Assembly (NCBI GenBank): GCA_902594255.1
Contig: CACJLN010000006.1
Location: forward strand, 1-64,000
Direction: 5' to 3'
DNA from: an uncultured Pelagibacteraceae bacterium
Lineage (GTDB): Bacteria; Pseudomonadota; Alphaproteobacteria; Pelagibacterales; Pelagibacteraceae
DNA: 64,000 bases
This document shows positions 31,490-40,243 of this stretch, one piece after another. Below the pieces are notes generated by a model. That model made no database searches and was not told the origin of the DNA. It saw nothing but the letters and a program-made list of their open reading frames with translations. The translations under genes and the position numbers were made by a program. Numbering within the stretch: position 1 is the stretch's first letter; each line of letters begins with the position of its first letter.

Positions 31490-31665
31490 AACTTAGTTTT
31501 TTACTAAGGAGGTTATTCAAATGAATCAAAAGCCACCTGACACTTAGCTGGGTAGCTACATATCAAAAAAACAATATAAGAAAAAAATCCATTTGGATTT
31601 AAAAGCCAAAAAGGCGATATAGAGGAGCTCTTTTGGTGAAAGATCTAAAAGAGCGAACCTCTGAC
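31490..31665 (+). ncRNA. Candidate structured RNA/leader with a series of hairpins (strand inferred from AAGGAGG-N8-ATG)
   Basis: Stems: 31492-31497/31503-31508; 31545-31549/31554-31558; 31585-31590/31595-31600; 31605-31607/31613-31615; 31621-31625/31658-31662 enclosing 31627-31634/31647-31654. Confidence 0.5.
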
Positions 31666-31674
31666 AAAAAAGAT

Positions 31675-32142
31675 TTAATGTGGTGCTCTAAACTTGCTAT
31701 GACAAGCCTTACAATTCGCCCACATAAATTTACCTAAAGTACTTCTAACATCATCCGAAGTTTCAATTATTTTCGTAAGTTGTATCATATCATTTGAAGA
31801 TTTAGTCATCAGAGCATTGAACTCGTCTTTATTTTCCCAAATAATTGGGAGAGCCTCTGTTTTAAATCCTTCTTTAGTATTTTCAGGAAAATATTCAATT
31901 AGTGTTTTGTAATTTTCGCTCATCTCAATCATTAAAGTTTTCGCTTTTTCAAATTCATCTTTACTTGCTAAGGCTTGCACCCTTTTTGCAGTACTATAAT
32001 TTTTACTAAAAAGCGCTTTTCTTCCCTTAATTATCTCCTCAACTGAAAGATCAAGTTCAGATTTTACTGGAAGTGACAAAATAACAAAAAATGAAATAAA
32101 GAAAATATACTTTAATATAATAATATTATATTTTAATAACAT
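31675..32142 (-). CDS. Exported cytochrome c' / c556-like protein
   Basis: Signal peptide; C-terminal MWANCKACHSKFR (CxxCH heme motif); four-helix type spacing. Confidence 0.85.
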   Translation of the reverse strand: MLLKYNIIILKYIFFISFFVILSLPVKSELDLSVEEIIKGRKALFSKNYSTAKRVQALASKDEFEKAKTLMIEMSENYKTLIEYFPENTKEGFKTEALPIIWENKDEFNALMTKSSNDMIQLTKIIETSDDVRSTLGKFMWANCKACHSKFRAPH

Positions 32143-32670
32143 ATGAGACTAACAAATAGCTTAACAGAATACGGCTTCATTTCCAAAGTTTTTCATTGGT
32201 TAAGTGCCGCAGTCTTGATAATTCAAATTCCCCTAGGTTTCTATTTAGTTGATATGGATTTTGGTGATAAGAGGTTAACTGTTGAAAGTATCCATGTAAC
32301 TCTTGGTTTAAGTATATTTTATCTAATTTTATTTAGACTTTTATACAAAACATTAAATCCAACACCTCGACTACAAAATAGTCTTTTTCCTGGACAAAAG
32401 ATTATTGCAAAACTAAATCACATTTTTTTATATGTTTCAATTTTAGTAATAACTATATCTGGTGCTTTGAAAAAATTATTCAATGGAGAAGAGCTTGATA
32501 TGTTTTTTTTTAATCTTGAAATTCAAGATAATTTTGAGTTAGCAGAAATCTTTTATGAAATTCATATTATCGGAAATTATACATTAATAGCCCTTATATC
32601 ATTACATATTTTTGCAGTTATAATTCATAAAATTTTATTTAAAGAAAATTTACTAAAAAGAATTTTATAA
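32143..32670 (+). CDS. Cytochrome b561-like membrane protein
   Basis: KVFHWLSAAVLIIQIPLGFYL, IHVTLGLSIFYLILFRLLYK, HIIGNYTLIALISLHIFAVIIH. Confidence 0.85.
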   Translation: MRLTNSLTEYGFISKVFHWLSAAVLIIQIPLGFYLVDMDFGDKRLTVESIHVTLGLSIFYLILFRLLYKTLNPTPRLQNSLFPGQKIIAKLNHIFLYVSILVITISGALKKLFNGEELDMFFFNLEIQDNFELAEIFYEIHIIGNYTLIALISLHIFAVIIHKILFKENLLKRIL

Positions 32671-33375
32671 AATTATACAGATTAATTTGTCTTTAAATCT
32701 TATAATATTTTTATATTTCAACTCAATTTCTTGAACTCCAAGATCAATTTGTTCTCTCGAAAAATTTACTAAGGTAGAGATGTATTTATTTTTGATCATT
32801 TTTAGATATTCTTTTTTATAAACTTTTACATCAAAAAAAAAATTTTTTTTAGTCCTATAGGGATATAACTTTGTAATAATCTTTAATATTTCCTTATCTC
32901 TTTTAAGAGATTGTTCTAGTTTATGTTTCATTAATTTAAAGGTTGGGATTTCATTTTTATTTGTTTCAAGAGTAAAAATTAAAATTTTGCCTTTCGAGTT
33001 TAATCTTTTTTTTAAAAATCTTAATAATTTTTTGATTTCAATGAATTTCATTAAATGAATTGTTTGTTTTATTAAAATCAAATCAAATTTTTGATTACTA
33101 ACTGAGGAATAATCTAAAGCACTAATTTTTTTGAAATTTATTCTTTTATCTCTATCTTTATGATTAATAATATCAATACCTAGCGGTTTTATTTTAAACT
33201 TAAACTTTGAGTTTAAAGCACCTAGAATTTTGCCCCGACCACAGCCGATATCTAAAATTTTTGAGTTAGAATTTAGATTAAAATTTTTTAATAAAAAACT
33301 GTTAAATGCATTAATATATTTTTGTGAAGATAACCAAGTTTTATTATCCCAATTTCTAACATTTTTTTTTACCAT
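32665..33375 (-). CDS. Class I SAM-dependent methyltransferase
   Basis: SKILDIGCGRGKILGAL motif I. Confidence 0.75.
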   Translation of the reverse strand: MVKKNVRNWDNKTWLSSQKYINAFNSFLLKNFNLNSNSKILDIGCGRGKILGALNSKFKFKIKPLGIDIINHKDRDKRINFKKISALDYSSVSNQKFDLILIKQTIHLMKFIEIKKLLRFLKKRLNSKGKILIFTLETNKNEIPTFKLMKHKLEQSLKRDKEILKIITKLYPYRTKKNFFFDVKVYKKEYLKMIKNKYISTLVNFSREQIDLGVQEIELKYKNIIRFKDKLICIIL

Positions 33376-33381
33376 AGTTAT

Positions 33382-34707
33382 TTAAATCCTAAACTTAGAG
33401 TCAAATCTTTGATAAATTTTATCTAAATAATAAAATAATGATAATCCTCTTAAAATCATAAATAAACAGAGTGAAATCCAAACTCCTGTATTGGATAAAT
33501 ACTTAGTTAAAGTTATTGAGATTAATAAATAACAAAACACTGAAAAAATCATCGCATTTCTCAACTCTTTTGTTTGAGAAGATCCAATAAAAATACCATC
33601 AAATTGATAACAGAACGATGCAATAAAAGGTAATAAGATTAACCAAATTACATAAGATGAACTTAAGTTTCTGATATTTTCAATATCAGACATTAAATTA
33701 ATTACATGTTCATTAATAAAAAAATAAATAATTGAAATAAACAGACCTGTTAACGAACTTAGTAAAAAAGAATTTTTAATAATTGTTTTAAAAAGTTTTA
33801 AATTTTTTTTTCCAAGAGAGAACCCAACCATTCCTTCAGTAGAAAACGCATAAGCATCTAAAATAAATGCTGATAAGAAAACTAAATTTATTAAGATAGC
33901 ATTAACTGCAACATAATCTTCTCCTATTTGAGTCCCTAAATAAGTAAACCATAAAAAGGCAAATGTTAATAAAATGGTTCTAATAAAGATATCAAAATTT
34001 ATATTAAAAATATCTTTCATCTTTTTTAGATTAAATAAATTTAATACATCGATTTTAATAATAGTAAATTTACATAGATAATTAAAAGTATAAATCAAAA
34101 ATATTAGAGATGTAATTAATGCAGAAAACAAAGTGCCATATGCAACTCCTTTAATATTTAAATCAAATTTTGTAACTAAAACAACACTTAAAAATATATT
34201 TAGAATAGAAAAAAAACCTACCACTAAGCTAGAAATTTTAGTTTTTTGTAAACCGACAAATAAGCCTGTGATAATATACAAAGTTAACTCACCAGGAGCT
34301 GAGTAAATTCTTATATTAAAATACTGAATGTAAAATTCTTTTGTTAACTCAGATAAATTAAATATTTTTAAGCTTAAATCTAGAATAAATGTTTGAGATA
34401 CAAAAATTACGGCTGATACTATCAATACAAAAAATAAATTTCTTAAAACTATATTTAAAATTTCTAGATAACTATTTTGACCAAAAGCTTGGGAAACCAT
34501 ACCCACAGTTCCCATTCTTAAAAAGCCAAAACTCCAAAACAACATAGAGAATAAATTTGCTGCAATCGATGTTGCTGTCAAATAAGAAAGATTTCCAAGA
34601 TTTCCCATTAGAGCTGTATCAATAATAGCAACCAATGGAATTGCTAAATTTGCAAAGAAAATAGGAATAGATAATTTTAAGATGTAAGATATTGAAGATT
34701 TTTGCAT
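33382..34707 (-). CDS. MATE family efflux transporter (DinF-like)
   Basis: LKLSIPIFFANLAIPLVAIIDTALMGNLGN; 12-TM character. Confidence 0.88.
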   Translation of the reverse strand: MQKSSISYILKLSIPIFFANLAIPLVAIIDTALMGNLGNLSYLTATSIAANLFSMLFWSFGFLRMGTVGMVSQAFGQNSYLEILNIVLRNLFFVLIVSAVIFVSQTFILDLSLKIFNLSELTKEFYIQYFNIRIYSAPGELTLYIITGLFVGLQKTKISSLVVGFFSILNIFLSVVLVTKFDLNIKGVAYGTLFSALITSLIFLIYTFNYLCKFTIIKIDVLNLFNLKKMKDIFNINFDIFIRTILLTFAFLWFTYLGTQIGEDYVAVNAILINLVFLSAFILDAYAFSTEGMVGFSLGKKNLKLFKTIIKNSFLLSSLTGLFISIIYFFINEHVINLMSDIENIRNLSSSYVIWLILLPFIASFCYQFDGIFIGSSQTKELRNAMIFSVFCYLLISITLTKYLSNTGVWISLCLFMILRGLSLFYYLDKIYQRFDSKFRI

Positions 34708-34734
34708 TTAATCAATTTAATTTGTATTTTTTGA

Positions 34735-35172
34735 TTAATGGCAAGCAACACCAAATTTTTTGAGTCTCCAATAATTATATGGCCAAGGTGTTAGAAATCC
34801 AACTACAAGCATTAACGGCACAACCCACCATGTTAATATTGCGCCACCTGTTAAAAGATAATCTGTTAAATTCATTGCAACTTCCATGCTTATCATTGAA
34901 ATAAAACTCATACCAAGTGCTGTTCTGAGCGCATTACTAAAACTAAAATTTTGCTTAATCAAAATTATTGTCTCAAGAATTATACTAGTGATTAAACCAT
35001 TAATAATCGCTAAAATCATTATCCCTAATACTGGAAATGGTATTTTTGTTAATTGAAAATATAAAATCGTACCAAAATCTCCAATAGCACAACCCAGCAA
35101 ACACCATGCAGTATTTTTAGCACTTTGTTTCCAAGTTTTTGAGCAACGCCAGTCAAATGTAGTGGATTCCAT
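34735..35172 (-). CDS. DUF4396-like membrane protein
   Basis: CLLGCAIGDFGTILYF ... GMSFISMISMEVAMNLTDYLLTGG ... GFLTPWPYNYWRLKKFGVACH. Confidence 0.6.
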   Translation of the reverse strand: MESTTFDWRCSKTWKQSAKNTAWCLLGCAIGDFGTILYFQLTKIPFPVLGIMILAIINGLITSIILETIILIKQNFSFSNALRTALGMSFISMISMEVAMNLTDYLLTGGAILTWWVVPLMLVVGFLTPWPYNYWRLKKFGVACH

Positions 35173-35194
35173 ATTTATGTGATATTATTAATTT

Positions 35195-35875
35195 ATGATT
35201 TTTAAACAAGTTTTTGATAAAAAATCTAGCACTTACACTTACATAATTGCCTCAGCAGAAGGAAGAGAAGCTTTAATCATAGACCCTGTTTTAGAAAATG
35301 TTGAGGACTATATAAAAATACTCAATCAACTAAATCTTAAATTAGTAAAAGTAATAGACACACATATCCATGCTGATCATGTCACTGGTGCGGGAATGTT
35401 GAGAGATAAAACAAAATGTGTAACTATTATGGGTGAACATACCCCAACTGATGCTGTAGAAATAAAAGTCAAAGATGATGAAATAATTAAGTTAGACAAA
35501 CTTAATTTTAGAGCAATTTATACTCCAGGACATACCTCTGATAGTTTTTGCTTTTTAATGGATAAATATTTATTTTCTGGGGACACATTGCTTATAAATG
35601 GCACAGGAAGAACTGATTTTCAAAATGGTAGTTCTAAAGATGCGTATAACTCTATATTTAATAGACTATTAAAACTTCCCGAAGATACACTTTTATATCC
35701 TGCCCATGATTATAAGGGCGAGACTGTTAGCACTATAGGTAAAGAAAAAAGATCTAACCCAAGGCTGCAAGTCAGAAATGTAGATGAATATATTGAAATT
35801 ATGAATAACCTGGATCTTAAAAAACCAGAAAAAATTGATTATAACGTTGCGAGTAATCTTAAATTAGGAATTTAG
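35195..35875 (+). CDS. MBL-fold hydrolase, ETHE1/persulfide dioxygenase-like
   Basis: DTHIHADHVTGAGML, YTPGHTSDSFCF, FSGDTLLINGTGRTDFQNG. Confidence 0.85.
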   Translation: MIFKQVFDKKSSTYTYIIASAEGREALIIDPVLENVEDYIKILNQLNLKLVKVIDTHIHADHVTGAGMLRDKTKCVTIMGEHTPTDAVEIKVKDDEIIKLDKLNFRAIYTPGHTSDSFCFLMDKYLFSGDTLLINGTGRTDFQNGSSKDAYNSIFNRLLKLPEDTLLYPAHDYKGETVSTIGKEKRSNPRLQVRNVDEYIEIMNNLDLKKPEKIDYNVASNLKLGI

Positions 35876-36267
35876 GTTTTAATCGAAGATTTGATCGCTT
35901 CATATAGCAAATCTTTGGTTGTTTCACCGACGCTTCTATATATTTCTTTATTATCTTTGAAAATCAAAAGTGTAGTTTGGAACTGAACTTTTAATAATTC
36001 AGCAATTTCTCTATTTGTGACGTCAAAAGAGAAGTATTCAATATTATCAAATTTAATATCTGATAAACCACCTTCTTTTTTGGCAGTTTTTAAAATTTTC
36101 ATTTGACCTGCGCATGAAGGACAATATTTTATCCAAGAACTAACTATTACTATTTTACCTTCTGCTTGAGCCTTGTTGAACAATTCTTTAGTAAAAGTAG
36201 TTTCTTTCTCTATTGCATTGGCGTTTATTGAAAATAAACAAATAATAATAAATAAAAGTTTTTTCAT
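35872..36267 (-). CDS. Exported thioredoxin-fold protein
   Basis: MKKLLFIIICLFSINANAIE signal peptide; SSWIKYCPSCAGQM CxxC-type site. Confidence 0.7.
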   Translation of the reverse strand: MKKLLFIIICLFSINANAIEKETTFTKELFNKAQAEGKIVIVSSWIKYCPSCAGQMKILKTAKKEGGLSDIKFDNIEYFSFDVTNREIAELLKVQFQTTLLIFKDNKEIYRSVGETTKDLLYEAIKSSIKT

Positions 36268-36274
36268 AGCGATC

Positions 36275-36589
36275 TTATACAACAAAAATTAAAAACCAAT
36301 AAGAAGCTAGACCTGAAAATATTGTCGCAATGATACTTCTTGAAAAAATCCCAATTACCACAGCAATTATAGCTGCGATTATCTTTGGATTATCCTGAAT
36401 TTGAAATAGTCCTGCATCATTTATAAAGATTGCTGGAAAAATGATTGCAGGAAATATTGCGGACGGTACAAAAGACAATATCTCTCTAATTCTATCATTA
36501 AACATTTCTTTTTTAATTAAAGCAATCATAGTAAATCTTGTGAGATATGTGATTAGTCCACAATATATTATTAAAGCCCAATTACTCAT
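36275..36589 (-). CDS. azlD: AzlD-family branched-chain amino acid export subunit
   Basis: 104 aa, YLTRFTMIAL..., paired with AzlC. Confidence 0.85.
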   Translation of the reverse strand: MSNWALIIYCGLITYLTRFTMIALIKKEMFNDRIREILSFVPSAIFPAIIFPAIFINDAGLFQIQDNPKIIAAIIAVVIGIFSRSIIATIFSGLASYWFLIFVV

Positions 36590-37277
36590 TTGTTTTAGTC
36601 ATTTTTGTTAAAATAATTGCTGAAAGTAATCCAATTAATGCAGCAACAATTACATAAGCTTTGAATGGAATTATATTATAGCCGAGAGTAGCAACAAGTC
36701 CTGAAACTATTATTACAACTACGTTAATAAATTTTCTAAAATCGTTAATCAGTAAAGCTAAAAAAGTTAATGGAATCGCAAAACTTAATCCAAGTTTTTC
36801 TGGAATAGCAGCACCTAGTATAATTCCTAAAAAGGTTGTTGATTGCCATATTATCCAACAAGTTGCGCCACCACCAACTAAATGAAAGTATTTATTTTCA
36901 TCTTTATTCTTTTTGAAGTATTCATTTGATCTAGCAAATGCCTGGTCAATTAAAAAATAAGAGATAATAATTTTCCAAATTAATTTTAAATCTGACAAAT
37001 GTTCAGAAACAACAGCCCCATAAAGTAAGTGTCTTGAGTTTACTGCTCCTACTGAGCTAACAATTACTAAAGAAGAAGCGCCTCCTGAAAATAATTGTAA
37101 AAGAACTATTTGAGAAGCGCCTCCGAATATAATTAAAGACATTCCCATTGTTTCCAAAGGTGTAAATCCAACCTCAATAGCTAAAACACCAAATATTAAT
37201 CCAAAAGGTACTACAGGGATCATTAATGGACTTACATCAATCACGCCTTTTAAAAATATCTTAAGCTTACTACTCAT
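36582..37277 (-). CDS. azlC: AzlC-family branched-chain amino acid permease
   Basis: IPVVPFGLIFGVLAIEVGF, MSLIIFGGASQIVLLQL, NSRHLLYGA. Confidence 0.9.
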   Translation of the reverse strand: MSSKLKIFLKGVIDVSPLMIPVVPFGLIFGVLAIEVGFTPLETMGMSLIIFGGASQIVLLQLFSGGASSLVIVSSVGAVNSRHLLYGAVVSEHLSDLKLIWKIIISYFLIDQAFARSNEYFKKNKDENKYFHLVGGGATCWIIWQSTTFLGIILGAAIPEKLGLSFAIPLTFLALLINDFRKFINVVVIIVSGLVATLGYNIIPFKAYVIVAALIGLLSAIILTKMTKTNE

Positions 37278-37296
37278 TTTATTAAAAAGGCTTTTA

Positions 37297-38358
37297 TTAG
37301 AAGCAAACTATATGATCAATATGAATTGGTCTTTTAATACCAAATTTTTCATCCACCTCATGCTGATGAATATGATGAGAGTGAACAAATACAGGAATGA
37401 GGGTATTTGTTGGAGTTTTAAGGGTGTAAATAAAGTTAGTACCTCTAAATTTTCTGTCAATCACCTCGAATTTTAAGTTACTTCCATCATCATGATGTAA
37501 GTCCTCTGGTTGAATTAAAAGCTTTACATTAGATCCTATTGGGAATGGTTTGACAAAGTTACCAGTAATTGTTCCCAGATCTTTGTTTTCAAGGCTTTTA
37601 GGGCTTGTAACCTCTGCAGGAATTAGAATTCCTCTATTTAAAAAATTAACTACTTCTTCCGAGTTTGGTAAATGATAAACATTATAAGGGTCATCAAATT
37701 GTTTAAGCTCTTGATTTAAAATTATTCCACATTTCGATCCTAGGTAAAAAGCCTCATAAGAGTCATGGGTGACTATAATAGTAGTTGTCTTTGAATTTTT
37801 AAGTATTTTTTTTAATTTTTCTTGTATCTCCTCTTTAAAACTTTGATCTACATTTGATAATGGTTCATCTAAAAGTAATAAATCAGGCTGCGTGATAAGA
37901 GATCTTGCGAGTGAAGCTCTTTGAGCTTCACCAGCACTTATTTCATGGGGAAATTTATTCAGTATGTCAGAAATATCTAATAAGTTAATTAATTCCTCAA
38001 AATTTATTGATTTGTCTTTTTTGATCTCATTTCTTTCAGCTCCTAATAATATATTCTTTTTAACTGTGTAGTGTGGGAATAAACTGTTTTCCTGAAAAGC
38101 CAAGGATATGTTTCTTTTCTCTGGTTCGATATTAATATTTTCTGAGGACAAAGTTTTTCCTTTGAGCGCGATTGAACCTTTATTTATATTTTCCAAACCC
38201 GCAATAGTTCTTAAAATTGTCGTTTTGCCAATACCTGAGGGTCCCAATAAACATATGATATCCCCTTCTTTTTCTATAGAAAAGGAAACATTCTTTACCT
38301 TAACTTTATTTCCGATCTTAAAGTCAACGTTTTTAATTTCAAAAAAATTATCATTCAT
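37297..38358 (-). CDS. fbpC: Iron(III) ABC transporter ATP-binding protein
   Basis: LLGPSGIGKTTILRTIAGLE, ISAGEAQRASLARSL, LLLLDEPLSNVD; TOBE-like C-terminus; next to FbpB/FbpA-like genes. Confidence 0.88.
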   Translation of the reverse strand: MNDNFFEIKNVDFKIGNKVKVKNVSFSIEKEGDIICLLGPSGIGKTTILRTIAGLENINKGSIALKGKTLSSENINIEPEKRNISLAFQENSLFPHYTVKKNILLGAERNEIKKDKSINFEELINLLDISDILNKFPHEISAGEAQRASLARSLITQPDLLLLDEPLSNVDQSFKEEIQEKLKKILKNSKTTTIIVTHDSYEAFYLGSKCGIILNQELKQFDDPYNVYHLPNSEEVVNFLNRGILIPAEVTSPKSLENKDLGTITGNFVKPFPIGSNVKLLIQPEDLHHDDGSNLKFEVIDRKFRGTNFIYTLKTPTNTLIPVFVHSHHIHQHEVDEKFGIKRPIHIDHIVCF

Positions 38359-39970
38359 TATTTTCTCTTAAAATATATTTTGATGTTACTATAATAAATA
38401 AACTAGCAATTAAAATTAAAAATAAGGAAGGTACTGCTGCAGCTTCTAATAAATCTTCAGATGCAGAGATATATGCGGTGGTAGCAAAGGTTTCAAAATT
38501 AAAAGGTCTTAAAATTAGAGTTATTGGTAATTCTCTAATTATTTCTAAAGAGATAAGTATGATAATAAACAAAAGGGAATTTCTTAAAAAAGGTATGTGA
38601 ATATTTGTAAAAGTTTTTCTTTTAGAATAGCCAAGTAGGTAAGCACTCTCATCGACAGAAATATTCATCTTTTCGTATCCTGATTTTATTCCATTAAAAG
38701 CTAATGAATAAAATCTGATAAAGTAAACTAAAACTAATCCAAACACAGATCCTATAAATATTTTTTTGATTGAAGAAAATCCAAATGATTTAATTATACT
38801 TTCATCGAACCAAGCTATAAAAGTAATGAAAGCAATTGCTAAAATCACTCCAGGTATAGCATAGCCTGAAATTGATAATGTAGATAAAAAATTGAGAGTT
38901 TTATTATTTGAAACTCTATTGCCATAATTTGATATTAAAGAAAATATTATTAAAACTAAACTAGATAATAAAACTAAGTACAAAGTATTCAAAACTAAAT
39001 TAGTTATTTCTAAATCAAACAAATTTTCAGGAAATTTTATTGTCCAGTAAAGCATTTGACTTAGTGGAAATAAAAAACTCACAAAAAAAATAAAAAAACA
39101 AAAGATAAAAGCTAAAAAAGCATTAATTCCAAAGAGTTTTATTTTTACTTTTTGTTTAAATCCACCTTTCGAATTAAAATGGTATTTAGCTCGTCTTCTA
39201 GATAGATTTTCTAAAATAAATAATGAAAATATAAATAATAATAAAAAAAAAGATATACGATTAGCAAAAGCTAAATCATCAAAATAAATCCAAGAGTTAT
39301 AAATACCTGTAGTCAAAGTATTTATTGAGAAAAAGTCAACTGCGCCGAACTCTGCTAAAGTTTCCATTGCTACCAAAGATAAACCCGCAACTATAGCCGG
39401 TCTTGCTGCGGGCAATATTACTTTAAAAAAAGATTTAAATCTTGAAAAGCCTAGATTTTTACCAAGATCAATTAAATTTTGTGACTGATATAAAAATGAT
39501 GCTCTAGCAAGTATATATACATATGCATATAAAGAGAAAGATATTGATAATATCGCTCCAAACATACCATCAAATTTAGGAATATTTTTATTATAATTTG
39601 CCTCGCCAAATAAGTTTTTTAAAATTGTAAATGCAGTTCCATAGTTTTCAAAAAAGGCAGTTAAAGAGTATGCATAAATGTAGGGTGGGACTGCAAAAGA
39701 CAATATCAATGCCCATTTAAAAAAATTACTTCCTGGAAATTCATAGAAAGATACTAGGTAAGCTGCACCAGTGCCAATAATAAATGTAAGTAATAAGACT
39801 GATAACAAAAGAGTAAGTGAATTAAAAATATACTCAATTAGAAAAGTATTTTTTAATATTTCATAATAATTAGAAGTAGCTTCAAAAAAACTTGCAAATA
39901 CAGTTATCACTGGAATTAGTACAATTAAAGAAATTAAAAAAGATGAAACAAACCAACTATTGAATTTCAT
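38351..39970 (-). CDS. fbpB: Iron(III) ABC transporter permease (fused two-domain)
   Basis: EAA-like motifs NLGFSRFKSFFKVILPAARPAI and LLGYSKRKTFTNIHIPFLRNS; 539 aa. Confidence 0.88.
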   Translation of the reverse strand: MKFNSWFVSSFLISLIVLIPVITVFASFFEATSNYYEILKNTFLIEYIFNSLTLLLSVLLLTFIIGTGAAYLVSFYEFPGSNFFKWALILSFAVPPYIYAYSLTAFFENYGTAFTILKNLFGEANYNKNIPKFDGMFGAILSISFSLYAYVYILARASFLYQSQNLIDLGKNLGFSRFKSFFKVILPAARPAIVAGLSLVAMETLAEFGAVDFFSINTLTTGIYNSWIYFDDLAFANRISFFLLLFIFSLFILENLSRRRAKYHFNSKGGFKQKVKIKLFGINAFLAFIFCFFIFFVSFLFPLSQMLYWTIKFPENLFDLEITNLVLNTLYLVLLSSLVLIIFSLISNYGNRVSNNKTLNFLSTLSISGYAIPGVILAIAFITFIAWFDESIIKSFGFSSIKKIFIGSVFGLVLVYFIRFYSLAFNGIKSGYEKMNISVDESAYLLGYSKRKTFTNIHIPFLRNSLLFIIILISLEIIRELPITLILRPFNFETFATTAYISASEDLLEAAAVPSLFLILIASLFIIVTSKYILRENNE

Positions 39971-39994
39971 ATTATAATCCGCCTTATGAACATG

Positions 39995-40040
39995 AAAAAA
40001 GTAAAGTGTCCAAAATTAACTTTCACTAATAGTGGACACT
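39995..40040 (-). terminator. Terminator/attenuator-like hairpin between microprotein and fbpB
   Basis: Minus-strand AGTGTCCA...TGGACACT (40033-40040/40005-40012), followed by TTACTTTTTTC. Confidence 0.65.
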
Positions 40041-40051
40041 ATTTAAGAAAA

Positions 40052-40243
40052 TCAAAAATTAAATACTTTTAGGATATGCGGAACCTCCTCAGTCTTAATT
40101 TCTGTTATTTTTCTTTTATTTATCCTTTCATTGATTTTTTTACACTCAATTAAACATGGGGAACATGCAACCGAAGATTTATTAAAATCAACTTCAGAAA
40201 TAAATTTTTCTTTTTCTTTTTCTTTTACCATAATTACTTCCAA
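40052..40243 (-). CDS. Cys-containing microprotein within iron transporter operon
   Basis: 63-aa ORF with SVACSPCLIECKK; start overlaps fbpA stop (40234). Confidence 0.6.
   Translation of the reverse strand: MEVIMVKEKEKEKFISEVDFNKSSVACSPCLIECKKINERINKRKITEIKTEEVPHILKVFNF

Noticed and set aside
31521-31666. Stop-codon readthrough or recoded protein across the UAG codons in the 31.5-kb interval
   Set aside because: Two in-frame TAGs and a TGA would need recoding, while hairpin structure explains the sequence better; kept only as a remark in the mini-ORF finding
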